A stretch of 34,956 nt of DNA from positions 1 through 34,956 of the forward strand of contig JBGTAR010000378.1 in assembly GCA_041749815.1 (NCBI GenBank). Reading direction: 5' to 3'. The first letter of the stretch is position 1; each line of letters starts with the position of its first letter. The DNA comes from JAJTZA01 sp041749815 (GTDB lineage Bacteria; Verrucomicrobiota; Verrucomicrobiia; Chthoniobacterales; Terrimicrobiaceae). Of the stretch, positions 1 to 7,899 are shown in pieces. Position numbers and translations under genes: made by a program. The notes under the pieces were generated by a model that was not told the DNA's origin, did not search any database, and saw only the letters and a program-made list of their open reading frames with translations.

Positions 1-800
1 TTCGACTGGATCAGCACCCGATCGTTGAGGGTGATTTGGTTCTGCACACAGTTGAGTCGCTCAGCCATCTTGTAGTAGAGCGACGAGGCATTGCCCCAGC
101 GAATGGGCGTTGCCAGGACCACCACATCGGCCCACAAGACCATGTCCCGGTAGACTTGGTTCATTCCGTCATTGGCATCCTGCTCCATGATGGAACACGG
201 CCAGGTGCAGGCGGACGCTGAATGACTGTAATAACCTTCACAGTGGCGGAAACCCAGATCGCGCAGTTTGATCATTCGTGTGGCCGCCCCATGTTCGGCC
301 GCCGCATATTCGAGCGCTTTTTCCAGGGCCGCCTCACTCGTTGAGTAGCGCTCGAGTTGCGTCCCCATGTTCGTCGTGGAGATGCCAAGAACATTCAGTG
401 ACGTTGGCGTGGTTTGGTAGGCCAGATTCCGCAGGTCGGCCAGCGGATCGTCACGCTTTGGCGGGAGCACCGCCGGAATCGAAGGTGAGTCGGACACAGC
501 GATCATCCCATCCTCGATCTTCACGTCATGCACTGCCTGGCGAACCGAACCATTAGGCGCGTCGCCGGTCGCGATATCAAACTGCCAACCGTGCCAGGGA
601 CACACAACACGGCGTACACCGTCTGGCCCGTGTTCCACCTTCCCCTCAGCCAGCGGACCGCCCTTGTGCGGGCACTTGCCGCAGAGTGCCGTGATTTTCC
701 CTTCGTGATGAAAGAGGGCGACCTCCTGCCCTGCGACCATCACGGCCTTTTGGGTTCCTTCGGCCAAATCAGATGCGGCAATGGTCTTTGTGTGGTTCAT
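1..800 (-). CDS. Rieske [2Fe-2S] - flavodoxin-type reductase fusion protein (partial, 3' end outside window)
   Basis: Reading the minus strand from an ATG at 800-798 gives 266 open codons that run off the left edge. The N-terminal ~110 residues are a Rieske ferredoxin-like domain: cluster ligands C43-x-H45 and C67-x2-H70 are present, in the contexts CPHKGG and CPWHGW. After a proline-rich linker, residues ~135-266 resemble an NAD(P)H-dependent FMN reductase/flavodoxin-like fold (strand SLNVLGIST, then WADVVVLATPIRWGNASS, typical of the flavin-contacting loop). The fusion suggests electron transfer between an FeS cluster and a flavin within one polypeptide; the substrate cannot be told. It has no signal peptide, so it is probably cytosolic. 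It lies downstream of GH95 in the same direction, with ~200 bp between and no operator, so it is probably unrelated to the sugar genes. Domain calls are firm; function is open. Confidence 0.85.
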   Translation of the reverse strand, partial: MNHTKTIAASDLAEGTQKAVMVAGQEVALFHHEGKITALCGKCPHKGGPLAEGKVEHGPDGVRRVVCPWHGWQFDIATGDAPNGSVRQAVHDVKIEDGMIAVSDSPSIPAVLPPKRDDPLADLRNLAYQTTPTSLNVLGISTTNMGTQLERYSTSEAALEKALEYAAAEHGAATRMIKLRDLGFRHCEGYYSHSASACTWPCSIMEQDANDGMNQVYRDMVLWADVVVLATPIRWGNASSLYYKMAERLNCVQNQITLNDRVLIQS

Positions 801-1000
801 GTGAGGTCTTTAGTTTTTTTGTTGGATTTTATTGGGCCAGTTCGTTTTTTCTTCCGCCTGGCAAAGCAGCCAGAACGAGAGGAAGGAGTCACCGGAGGTG
901 CATACTGCAGAGTCTAAGACGAATGAACGGGACAAGACAATATCGACCGCTCACTTGGCGCATTTTGTGATGGATGACCTTGAATGGCCTTTATCAATTT

Positions 1001-3310
1001 TCACAATGGCCCGGTCCCGACTGAAGAGATAGGTCTGACCTTCAATTGATAGTGCTCCTCCTTCTTCATGTCGAATGTGATCCGATGACCTCTCCTATTG
1101 TGAACGACTTGTCGCCCGGCAGAGTTGACGATCTGGCATAGTTGCGGGGCATGAGCTATCGTGCACTCTTTCGACACCGCCCCCTTTATCGATGCACTAA
1201 CCAATTTGCCTTGCTCCCACTCCATTCCGACAGTGATTCCACCGCGAGCCCTCAGTCCGGAAACCTTTCCGTTCGGCCAAGCAGTCGGCAGGGCAGGCAA
1301 GAAGTGTATTTCACCATGATAGCTCTGTAGCAGCATTTCGAGGATTGCAGCTGTGCCTCCAAAGTTGCCGTCTATTTGGAAGATCCCGGGGGGATGCAGG
1401 TCGAGCAGTGTGTCTGTCGCAAAGTCTGTGATTAAGTGAGAAAGGTGATCCCAAGCCTTGTCAGCATCGCCCAGACGAGCAAACAAACACGAGACCCATG
1501 ACCGGCTCCACCCCGTATGTCCTCCACCGGCTTCAAGGCGCAATTCCAAGGCCCGGCGTGCCGCATGCCACAGATCCGGTGTTTCATCTGGATCGATGGC
1601 ATCGCCGGGATACAAACCGATCAGGTGGGACACATGCCGGTGGGATGGTTCGCATTCTTCGAAATCTTCGTTCCACTCTTGCAACTGGCCTTTGCGACCA
1701 ATCTTCGGGGGAGGAAGTTTGTCCAACATGCTCGTCCACAACGCCTGCTTCTCGGGATCAACCCCGAGTTGTTCTGCAGACCGAAGCGCATAGTGCAGGG
1801 CATTCCGAGCCAGTTGTATATCCATGGTCGAGGAGACACAGAGGGACGACGGCACATTATCTGCACCTTTGAAATTGTTCTCCGGTGATTGAGATGGAAC
1901 GGCCTGCAGGGTACCAGAGTCGTCTTCGATCAGATACGACTCGTAAAAGGCCGCCACCTCTTTGAAGAAGGGATAGGCTCGCACGCGAAGGAACTCGTTA
2001 TCCAATCCGTATTCGTAGTGCCACCACATGTGCTGTGCCAGCCAGGCGGCGGCACCAATCCACACCGCCCAGCCCCAGGATTCCGGCGTGGCTCGCCCCC
2101 AGCAGTCCGTTTGTAACGGAAACCATACGCCACGACATCCGTACAAGTCGTGCGCAGCTTTGCGACCATGCGGCACACCACGCTCGATGTGCTTGAACAG
2201 CGCCTCGGTCGTGTAGACTAAATTGCCGCTTTCCGCAGGCCAGTAATTCATCTGCAGATTGATGTCATGATGGTAGTCACAATCCCACGGCGGGTTGATC
2301 CTCTCATTCCATTTACCCTGCAAGTTGGCCGGGAGTTCACCTGTCGCCGAACTCGCAACAAGCAGATAGCGACCGTAGTTGAAGTAGAGCAGAGGCAGCG
2401 AGGGATCGTCTTTTCCCTCGCGCATCGCTTGCAAGCGCTCATTGGTTGGCTCATCGGAGCCAGACGCATCGACCTCAAGGGTCAATCCGCCAAGATATCT
2501 TCTTGCAGCCTCCACATGCGTCTTGCGCAAATCAACCCACGAGGAAATGGGAGAGGGATGCCGATGGCATTCCTCGGAGGCGGCGCCACTTTTGGCGGAC
2601 GTGCCGATATTGATTGCAAACACGGCCTCTGCCGCTCCCTTGATTTCCAGCTTATCATCGGCAAAGTGAGGCTGGCCATCTGTTGACAGCAATCTGACTT
2701 CGGTCCTGAAGCCGATCCCCCCCTCGAACTGTCCGTCCATGACAAGGGTTTCAGAAAGGGACTGAAAGTTGAGGAAGCACCCGGAGTCTTTCGTGCGGCT
2801 GAGCCGAAACTCCCCGTCGACGGGCCGGGTTGCAGAGATTCGCACAAACAAGAGGTCCCAATCGATATGTGCGATATATTCGTGCTTGAATGAATTGCCG
2901 TCGGCCTCGTAGGCAACGGTCACCACGGCCCGATCCAGATCCAGCTCACGCGTGTAGCCGGTGGCCTCACCGTGGTTGAGCGATACAAGAAAATCTCCGG
3001 CAGGCTGGTAAGGATCGACCCTGTTGGGTTTCTCTTTGCTCACACGACCGCCTCCACCACCAAAAGCATTGTTGCCTGCAAGGTTCCCTTTCTCATATTC
3101 TCCGGCAAGAATCAATTCCCGAACGCCAGCCAGCAGGTGTGCAGACTTGTCCGGCTCCCGGTTTCTGCCTGTTCCACGCCATAGCCATTCGTGATTCAAA
3201 GCTAATCGCTCATGGCCGGCGTCACCAAGCACCATGGCCGCGAGGCGGCCAGTGCCAATCGGCAACCCTTCCTTCCACTCTGTTGCTGCCGACCTATACC
3301 ATAGTCTCAT
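1001..3310 (-). CDS. GH95 family alpha-L-fucosidase/alpha-L-galactosidase
   Basis: The protein has 769 residues, the usual length for GH95. It opens with the family's N-terminal beta-sandwich signature (LWYRSAATEWKEGLPIGTGRL, then HEWLWRG). The (alpha/alpha)6 catalytic part carries the NYWPAE motif at residues 355-360, the SPEN motif with E477 as the likely general acid, and IDGNFGG with D647 as the likely partner of the general base. GH95 enzymes invert and remove terminal alpha-1,2-linked L-fucose or related L-galactose. There is no signal peptide, so it should act on imported oligosaccharides. AGGAG lies 9 nt before the ATG and supports this start. The gene diverges from the CBM9-like/GH2 pair, and the operator at 3468-3500 lies 157 bp upstream. 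Family is sure; whether fucose or L-galactose is preferred is not visible. Confidence 0.93.
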   Translation of the reverse strand: MRLWYRSAATEWKEGLPIGTGRLAAMVLGDAGHERLALNHEWLWRGTGRNREPDKSAHLLAGVRELILAGEYEKGNLAGNNAFGGGGGRVSKEKPNRVDPYQPAGDFLVSLNHGEATGYTRELDLDRAVVTVAYEADGNSFKHEYIAHIDWDLLFVRISATRPVDGEFRLSRTKDSGCFLNFQSLSETLVMDGQFEGGIGFRTEVRLLSTDGQPHFADDKLEIKGAAEAVFAINIGTSAKSGAASEECHRHPSPISSWVDLRKTHVEAARRYLGGLTLEVDASGSDEPTNERLQAMREGKDDPSLPLLYFNYGRYLLVASSATGELPANLQGKWNERINPPWDCDYHHDINLQMNYWPAESGNLVYTTEALFKHIERGVPHGRKAAHDLYGCRGVWFPLQTDCWGRATPESWGWAVWIGAAAWLAQHMWWHYEYGLDNEFLRVRAYPFFKEVAAFYESYLIEDDSGTLQAVPSQSPENNFKGADNVPSSLCVSSTMDIQLARNALHYALRSAEQLGVDPEKQALWTSMLDKLPPPKIGRKGQLQEWNEDFEECEPSHRHVSHLIGLYPGDAIDPDETPDLWHAARRALELRLEAGGGHTGWSRSWVSCLFARLGDADKAWDHLSHLITDFATDTLLDLHPPGIFQIDGNFGGTAAILEMLLQSYHGEIHFLPALPTAWPNGKVSGLRARGGITVGMEWEQGKLVSASIKGAVSKECTIAHAPQLCQIVNSAGRQVVHNRRGHRITFDMKKEEHYQLKVRPISSVGTGPL

Positions 3311-3467
3311 TTCGATTCTCTCCTAACTGCAACGACCCCCATCACCTGCCACCACTTGCTTTGGGCGCAGAGAGGGGGTCAGAAGCCTCCGTGACGAAGG
3401 TATAGTGGTTAAGCGCATCGGTTTGCAAGTGTTTCAGTGGCGGCAACGGGCTGGCCAGACCCCAAAA

Positions 3468-3500
3468 TTCGCAACGTTGCGATCTCAGGGAGATCGCAAC
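3468..3500. promoter_or_regulatory. Operator site 1: LacI-type palindrome with a third half-site
   Basis: Positions 3468-3483 read TTCGCAACGTTGCGAT, one mismatch from a perfect 16-bp palindrome with central CG, the form typical of LacI-family operators. A third inverted half-site (ATCGCAAC) follows, so 3476-3500 is itself a perfect 11-bp inverted repeat with an AGG spacer. It lies 27 bp before the CBM9-like start and 157 bp before the GH95 start, in a divergent promoter region. Confidence 0.75.
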
Positions 3501-3527
3501 CGTCCACTCCGCTTCCAGACTGATCCA

Positions 3528-4301
3528 ATGCAATCTGCTTTGATCGTGCCTCGAAGGGTTCAGGACTCCTTGGTGAAGGCGGGCTCGGATCTGACAGCGC
3601 CACGCTGGGATCCGGGGACTTCGAGTGTGGACACGTTTCTTTTTGAGCGCGGTGGGAAAACCCGCAATTTTGTCCTTGCCTATCATAGTCCATTTGACGG
3701 GCGATCCAACCTGGAGGCCATCCGAACCTGTGGATTTGCTGCGTGGGAACCAGAATACATCCACTTCGGTTTTTTCGGGCTGGGAGAGCGTCCGAACTCC
3801 TCTTTCGTCGGACGAAAGCATCTCCTGCACATGGAGGATACCGTGGAGGTTTTTCTTGATGTGGGATGCGATGGGCTGGAATACGCCGAAATCCAGGCCT
3901 CGGCTTACGGAGCGCTCACCGAGGTATATCATTCGTGGGAGATGCCCCCCAGCTTCCCCTGTAACGCCATTGACAGCGACCAGCTTTCCCGCATCCAGAT
4001 GGACAGGGAGTGGATACTTCCGGGCATCCAGAGCCACACGAAGTTTCTCCCTGGAGGAGATGCCACCGAGCCCGTGGCTTGGGAGATGCGGGTTTCCATT
4101 CCGGTGGGGCCGCTCCTCGGACGCCGGGGCCTTCCTCTCCTCCTCGAAGCCGGCTCACGTGTACGCGCTCACATGATCCGCTATCACTATCAGAACAATG
4201 CCGACGGGGTGCCCGATCTCGTCCACCTCGGCTGGATGCGAACCACACACGGATCCCCGCATGTCACCCCGATGGCCATGGGCACGATTGTCTGCGCCTG
4301 A
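3528..4301 (+). CDS. Carbohydrate-binding family 9-like protein
   Basis: The 257-residue protein resembles the CBM9-like (DOMON-type beta-sandwich) proteins found beside glycoside hydrolases. The pattern includes WEPEYIHFGFFGLGE, then HMEDTVEVFLDVG (the usual D-x-x-E-x-F stretch), YAEIQASAYGAL, and a C-terminal WEMRVSIPVGPL followed by VRAHMIRYH. I chose the ATG at 3528 because the open frame further upstream contains operator 1, which is unlikely to be translated. No clear ribosome binding site and no signal peptide are seen, so the protein is apparently cytosolic, which is unusual for a binding module. The GH2 gene begins 11 bp after its stop codon, so the two are co-transcribed. The role is inferred to be binding a sugar or glycoside; catalysis is not expected. 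Confidence 0.75.
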   Translation: MQSALIVPRRVQDSLVKAGSDLTAPRWDPGTSSVDTFLFERGGKTRNFVLAYHSPFDGRSNLEAIRTCGFAAWEPEYIHFGFFGLGERPNSSFVGRKHLLHMEDTVEVFLDVGCDGLEYAEIQASAYGALTEVYHSWEMPPSFPCNAIDSDQLSRIQMDREWILPGIQSHTKFLPGGDATEPVAWEMRVSIPVGPLLGRRGLPLLLEAGSRVRAHMIRYHYQNNADGVPDLVHLGWMRTTHGSPHVTPMAMGTIVCA

Positions 4302-4312
4302 TACGACTCCCA

Positions 4313-5989
4313 TTGAGACACCGAATCCGAAAAACCGAATCACTCACCGGATACTGGGAATTCGCTTTTCAGCGGAGGGAGGAAGATTCCTGTGATTTTT
4401 CGGCGTTGGCATATGTGCCTTCGGCGTTTGACGTGTTGCCCGGTGATGCCGGCCGGAGGGGCTTGGGAAGCTATCGGCGGATGATCGAGCTTGCGCCCGG
4501 TTGCCGTGGGTGTCTTCGCTTCGGCGCCGTATCGATCGGGGCGAAGGTGGTGGTTGACGGTGGGTGGCTGGGGCGCAACACGTGCGGGTATGCACCATTC
4601 ACGGTCGATGTGCCGGCCGGAGCGGGGCCACGCGAGTTGATTGTCGTGGCGGATAATCGGTTCGACGCCGAACGGACGCCGATGCACGAACCTTCCTTCG
4701 ATTTCTACCAGCATGGCGGCATCCTGCGACCGGCGCGGCTGGACCACCTGCCGGATTCACACCCGTCGGTGGCCAGGTTCTCGATTCTTCCGACATCCGG
4801 CTATCGTGAGGGCGCGGTCGAGTTCCGTGTAAACGTGGATGGCCCCCCGCCCGATGGGCACGTGCTGGAATTCCGCCTTGACGGTGAAGTCGTCAGACAG
4901 GTGCCGTGCCCGCCGCCGGGAGAGAAAACCATCTTCGATGCGTGCGTCCGGAATCCCAAGCTCTGGTCGTTGGAATCTCCGCACTTGCATGAAGCCGAAG
5001 TGCGGTTGATCGCGCCGGACGGTCGGGCGGTCGATGATGCCGTCGATTCGTTCGGGTTACGCCGTGTCGAGGTCATCGGTGGGAAGCTGATGCTCAACGG
5101 AGACGCCTTGCAACTGCGGGGCTTCAACCGCCACGAGTGGCATCCGTCTTGCGGTTCCGCGACGTCCGAGGCTCAGATGGCATCCGATCTCGCCCTGTTG
5201 CGCCACGCGGGCTGCAACTTTGTGCGGGGCTGCCACTATCATCAGGATCAACGGTTTCTCGATTTGTGTGATCGCATGGGGATGCTCGTCTGGGAGGAAA
5301 ACCTCGGCTGGGGTCAGTCAGAACAGGTGCTGTGCGACCCGAACTTTCGCGACCACCACCGGCAGGCTCTTGCCGCCATGGTGGAGGCCAGCATGAACCA
5401 CCCGAGCGTCATCCTGTGGGGGTTTCTCAACGAGGGCAGGAGCGACTTGCCGGTGACGGAGGAAATTTACGCGGAGTCGTTCCAGCTCATCCGGGAGATG
5501 GACCCGACACGGCTCGTGACCTATGCGACCAACCGCCCCGGGACGGACCGTTATCTGTCCCTGTGCGACATCATCAGCCTGAATCTCTATCCGGGCTGGT
5601 ATAGCGATCCCGGTCACCCCGATCCGGTGGCATTGATCGCTCCGGCGTTCGACACGCATCTCGCCGATCTGCACGCGCGCGGGTTCGCCGACAAGCCGGT
5701 CCTGATCTCCGAGATCGGCGTCGAGTGCCTCTACGGCTGGCGCGACTCCCATGGCGACTTTTTCTCCGAAGCCTTCCAAGCCCGCTACCTGAGCGAAGCA
5801 TGCCGCGCCGCGCTGGCGGATGCGCGCTTCTGCGGCATCGCGATCTGGCACTTCGCCGACACGCGTACCTGCAGCGGCGGCTTTGCGCTCGGGCGTCCGC
5901 GCACATTCAATAACAAAGGCGTCCTCGACGAGTTCCGCCGCACCAAGGAAGCTTACGAGGCCGTGCGAAAGGTCTTCTGCGGGAATTGA
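4313..5989 (+). CDS. GH2 family beta-glycosidase
   Basis: From a TTG at 4313 the protein has 558 residues. It starts with the sugar-binding jelly roll (LTGYWEFAF), then an Ig-like domain (SILPTSGYREGAVEF), then a TIM barrel. The barrel carries GFNRHEWHP, the acid/base E374 in WGFLNEG and the nucleophile E467 in LISEIG. This matches GH2 beta-galactosidases, beta-glucuronidases and beta-mannosidases; the short length and the Y-rich SLNLYPGWYS segment fit the glucuronidase/galactosidase side but do not decide it. No ATG is available near the domain start; the open frame extends into the CBM9-like gene but that part has no homologous look. The 11-bp gap suggests translational coupling with the gene before it. 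No signal peptide is seen. Downstream lies decayed DNA. Confidence 0.9.
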   Translation: MRHRIRKTESLTGYWEFAFQRREEDSCDFSALAYVPSAFDVLPGDAGRRGLGSYRRMIELAPGCRGCLRFGAVSIGAKVVVDGGWLGRNTCGYAPFTVDVPAGAGPRELIVVADNRFDAERTPMHEPSFDFYQHGGILRPARLDHLPDSHPSVARFSILPTSGYREGAVEFRVNVDGPPPDGHVLEFRLDGEVVRQVPCPPPGEKTIFDACVRNPKLWSLESPHLHEAEVRLIAPDGRAVDDAVDSFGLRRVEVIGGKLMLNGDALQLRGFNRHEWHPSCGSATSEAQMASDLALLRHAGCNFVRGCHYHQDQRFLDLCDRMGMLVWEENLGWGQSEQVLCDPNFRDHHRQALAAMVEASMNHPSVILWGFLNEGRSDLPVTEEIYAESFQLIREMDPTRLVTYATNRPGTDRYLSLCDIISLNLYPGWYSDPGHPDPVALIAPAFDTHLADLHARGFADKPVLISEIGVECLYGWRDSHGDFFSEAFQARYLSEACRAALADARFCGIAIWHFADTRTCSGGFALGRPRTFNNKGVLDEFRRTKEAYEAVRKVFCGN

Positions 5990-5991
5990 CA

Positions 5992-6095
5992 GTCGGGCGG
6001 GGCGAGATCGGCGGGGGCGATGGCATCGCGCACCTGGAAAATGGTGGGGCCTTCGGGAACGCGGGGTCAGGAATGAGCGGCATGAATCCTGCGCG
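5992..6095 (-). pseudogene. Fragment of a second FAD-dependent oxidoreductase gene (3' end only)
   Basis: This stretch is a diverged copy of the 3' end of the intact oxidoreductase gene (about 7945-8060). Two blocks of ~25 identical bases (5992-6016 with 7945-7969, and 6041-6065 with 7994-8018) match in order and orientation. Read on the minus strand it gives RVPEGPTIFQVRDAIAPADL, against RVPEGPTISQVREASDPADL in the intact gene. A 13-base deletion between two CCGCG repeats, just before this block, breaks the frame with the preceding PLIPDP. No other part of the gene is left. It begins three bases after the GH2 stop codon. Confidence 0.8.
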
Positions 6096-6213
6096 AAGCG
6101 AAGACTTCACTCCTCCATTACCCGGAATGTGGTCAAAGAGAGAATCCTGGCGATTAATTTGGCCTTTTTTTGAAAATTACAAAGGCAAGTAAGCTTCATT
6201 CTTCTCTGTTCCT

Positions 6214-6465
6214 TCACACAGCACCGCCTTCAGCAAGTTGGGCTCCGCTGTGCTCCCGGAGCTTTTCATAACGGCTCATCAGCCATTTGGAATCTCCGGG
6301 CGAAGCGGCTTCGCAAAGTTCGTGATGAAAGATAAATCCATCCGCATATTCTGCGATGAACAGGCTGTTGCCAAATTCCACTTCCGCACCCGCTTTGCCG
6401 CGCACTATGACATGAATGCCTGGTTCATAAAGACTGTGAAACAGAAGACATAAGAAACAATATCT
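6214..6465 (-). pseudogene. Transposase relic (DDE-type, probable)
   Basis: The minus frame ending at 6214 encodes YEPGIHVIVRGKAGAEVEFG, then NSLFIAEYADGFIFHHEL. The GKAGAEVEFGN...EYADGFI pattern is one I associate with ISNCY-like DDE transposases. It stops soon after SRYEKLREHSG, with no catalytic core continuing, and the 5' side (6466-6516) does not look coding. It therefore appears to be an internal fragment. No terminal inverted repeats are recognised. It lies between the oxidoreductase fragment and the ATPase gene, consistent with a rearranged spot. The family is inferred from memory of the motif. Confidence 0.5.
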
Positions 6466-6500
6466 GGACAAACTGTTTTTTATACAAAACACTTCAAGGC

Positions 6501-7796
6501 ATGTCGGAAGCTGCAAAATCCATTGTTTCGGAATGGCTGGAGGAATTTGCTCTTCCGGATCTGGTGGAGCGTGAGGCGGCGCATCCCGCGCTGGAAGGCC
6601 TCAAGGATATCCTGGCCATCGTGGGGCCGAGGCGGGCGGGGAAGACATTTTATTTTTTCCAGATGATCCGAGGACTGTTGGTGTCCGGGGTTAAGAAGGA
6701 GGAAATCCTTTTTGTGGATTTCGAGGATTACCGGCTGCCGGAGTTGGGGCACGACCCGGTGGATGCGCTGCTGACCGCGCACTATCAACTAGCGGGCCGG
6801 GCACCCAGGTTCCTGTTTTTCGACGAGGTCCAACAACTGTCCGGGTGGAGCCGGGTCATCCGCACGCTGCACAACCGGCGGAGCTTTCGCATCGTGATCA
6901 GCGGCAGCAATTCGAAGCTGTTGAGCCGCGAGGTGGCCACGGAGCTGAGGGGGCGGTGCGTCGAGCTCGCGATGTTCCCGTATTCTTTCCACGAATATCT
7001 CGGGCTGCGCGGGATCGCGGTCAGCCCTGCAATTCTGCACGGGACGGCGAGGGGAAAGATCCTCGGCGCTTTCGACGACTACTTGCGCGGCGGGGGGTTC
7101 CCGGATGTGGCCTCCAGCCCGTCCGCACTGCGCAAGCGGCAGCTCCTGCAAAGCTACTTTCAGACGACGTATTACCGGGACATCCTGGAAAGATACGACG
7201 TTCGAGCCAAGGAGACGCTGGAAAGCCTGATGCGCCATGCGGTGGACCAGGCCGGCGACCTCTTCTCGATCTCGGCATTCACCGCCACTCTAAAGACCCG
7301 GGGGATCGAGGCCAGCAAGAGGACAATCGCCAATTATCTCGGCTACCTGGAGGAGGCATTTTTTGTGATCCTCTCCGAAAAGTTTGCGCGTTCCCAGCGC
7401 CAGCGCACGGCCAACCCGGTCAAATGCTACCTCTTCGACACCGGGTTCAAACAGCTCGCGGTCAACTTTTCAGAAAACCGGGGAAAGCTCCTCGAAAACC
7501 TCGTTGCCATCGAACTGCGCCGCCGGGGACATGAGTTCTTTTACTTCCGCGACAACGGGGAGTGCGACTTCGTCATCGCCGACGGCGGCCGCCCCAAGTC
7601 GGCGATCCAGGTCTGCTGGGAATTCCACGAAGGCAACCGTAAGCGCGAACTGGATGGGATCCGGCAGGCGTCGAAATCCCTGGGGATCAAAGACAGGTTT
7701 TTCCTCACATACAACAGCCCGGATCCGGTTGGAGACATCCCTTCCATCCCCGTCTGGCGGTGGCTCCTGCAGGAGGAAGTCGCCGCGCCGTCCTGA
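6501..7796 (+). CDS. AAA_14/DUF4143 family ATPase
   Basis: The 431-residue protein has a P-loop GPRRAGKT at residues 42-49, a Walker B segment FLFFDEVQ near residue 105 and a sensor-like ISGSNS. A winged-helix region follows (SISAFTATLKTRGI...SKRTIANYL), then the C-terminal DUF4143 domain with ENLVAIELRRRG, CDFVIAD and AIQVCWE, a PD-(D/E)xK nuclease-like arrangement. Such ATPases are widespread, often strain-variable, and poorly understood; roles in mobile DNA or defence have been suggested for relatives but not for this one. The ATG at 6501 starts just before the conserved region; only a weak AAGG precedes it. It has no operator and sits next to relics, so it is probably an insertion into the sugar locus. 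Confidence 0.9.
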   Translation: MSEAAKSIVSEWLEEFALPDLVEREAAHPALEGLKDILAIVGPRRAGKTFYFFQMIRGLLVSGVKKEEILFVDFEDYRLPELGHDPVDALLTAHYQLAGRAPRFLFFDEVQQLSGWSRVIRTLHNRRSFRIVISGSNSKLLSREVATELRGRCVELAMFPYSFHEYLGLRGIAVSPAILHGTARGKILGAFDDYLRGGGFPDVASSPSALRKRQLLQSYFQTTYYRDILERYDVRAKETLESLMRHAVDQAGDLFSISAFTATLKTRGIEASKRTIANYLGYLEEAFFVILSEKFARSQRQRTANPVKCYLFDTGFKQLAVNFSENRGKLLENLVAIELRRRGHEFFYFRDNGECDFVIADGGRPKSAIQVCWEFHEGNRKRELDGIRQASKSLGIKDRFFLTYNSPDPVGDIPSIPVWRWLLQEEVAAPS

Positions 7797-7899
7797 ATGG
7801 GGGCGAGATGCTCGGTGTGGTGGGTGTTCCGGGGACGGCACCTCAGCATCAACGCGTTCAAAGCGCGGGCGTGCAGGCAAAAAGCCAGGGCCCGCCTGA

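Noticed and set aside
3394..3440. D-arm-like sequence (GGTATAGTGGTTAAGCGCATC) suggesting a tRNA
   Set aside because: No matching anticodon arm, T-loop (GGTTCGA) or acceptor pairing follows; the operator and gene start lie where the 3' half would be.
4010..4312. Upstream extension of the GH2 reading frame by about 100 codons
   Set aside because: It overlaps the CBM9-like gene in another frame and has arginine/proline-rich shadow-like composition; the GH2 domain begins at about 4340.
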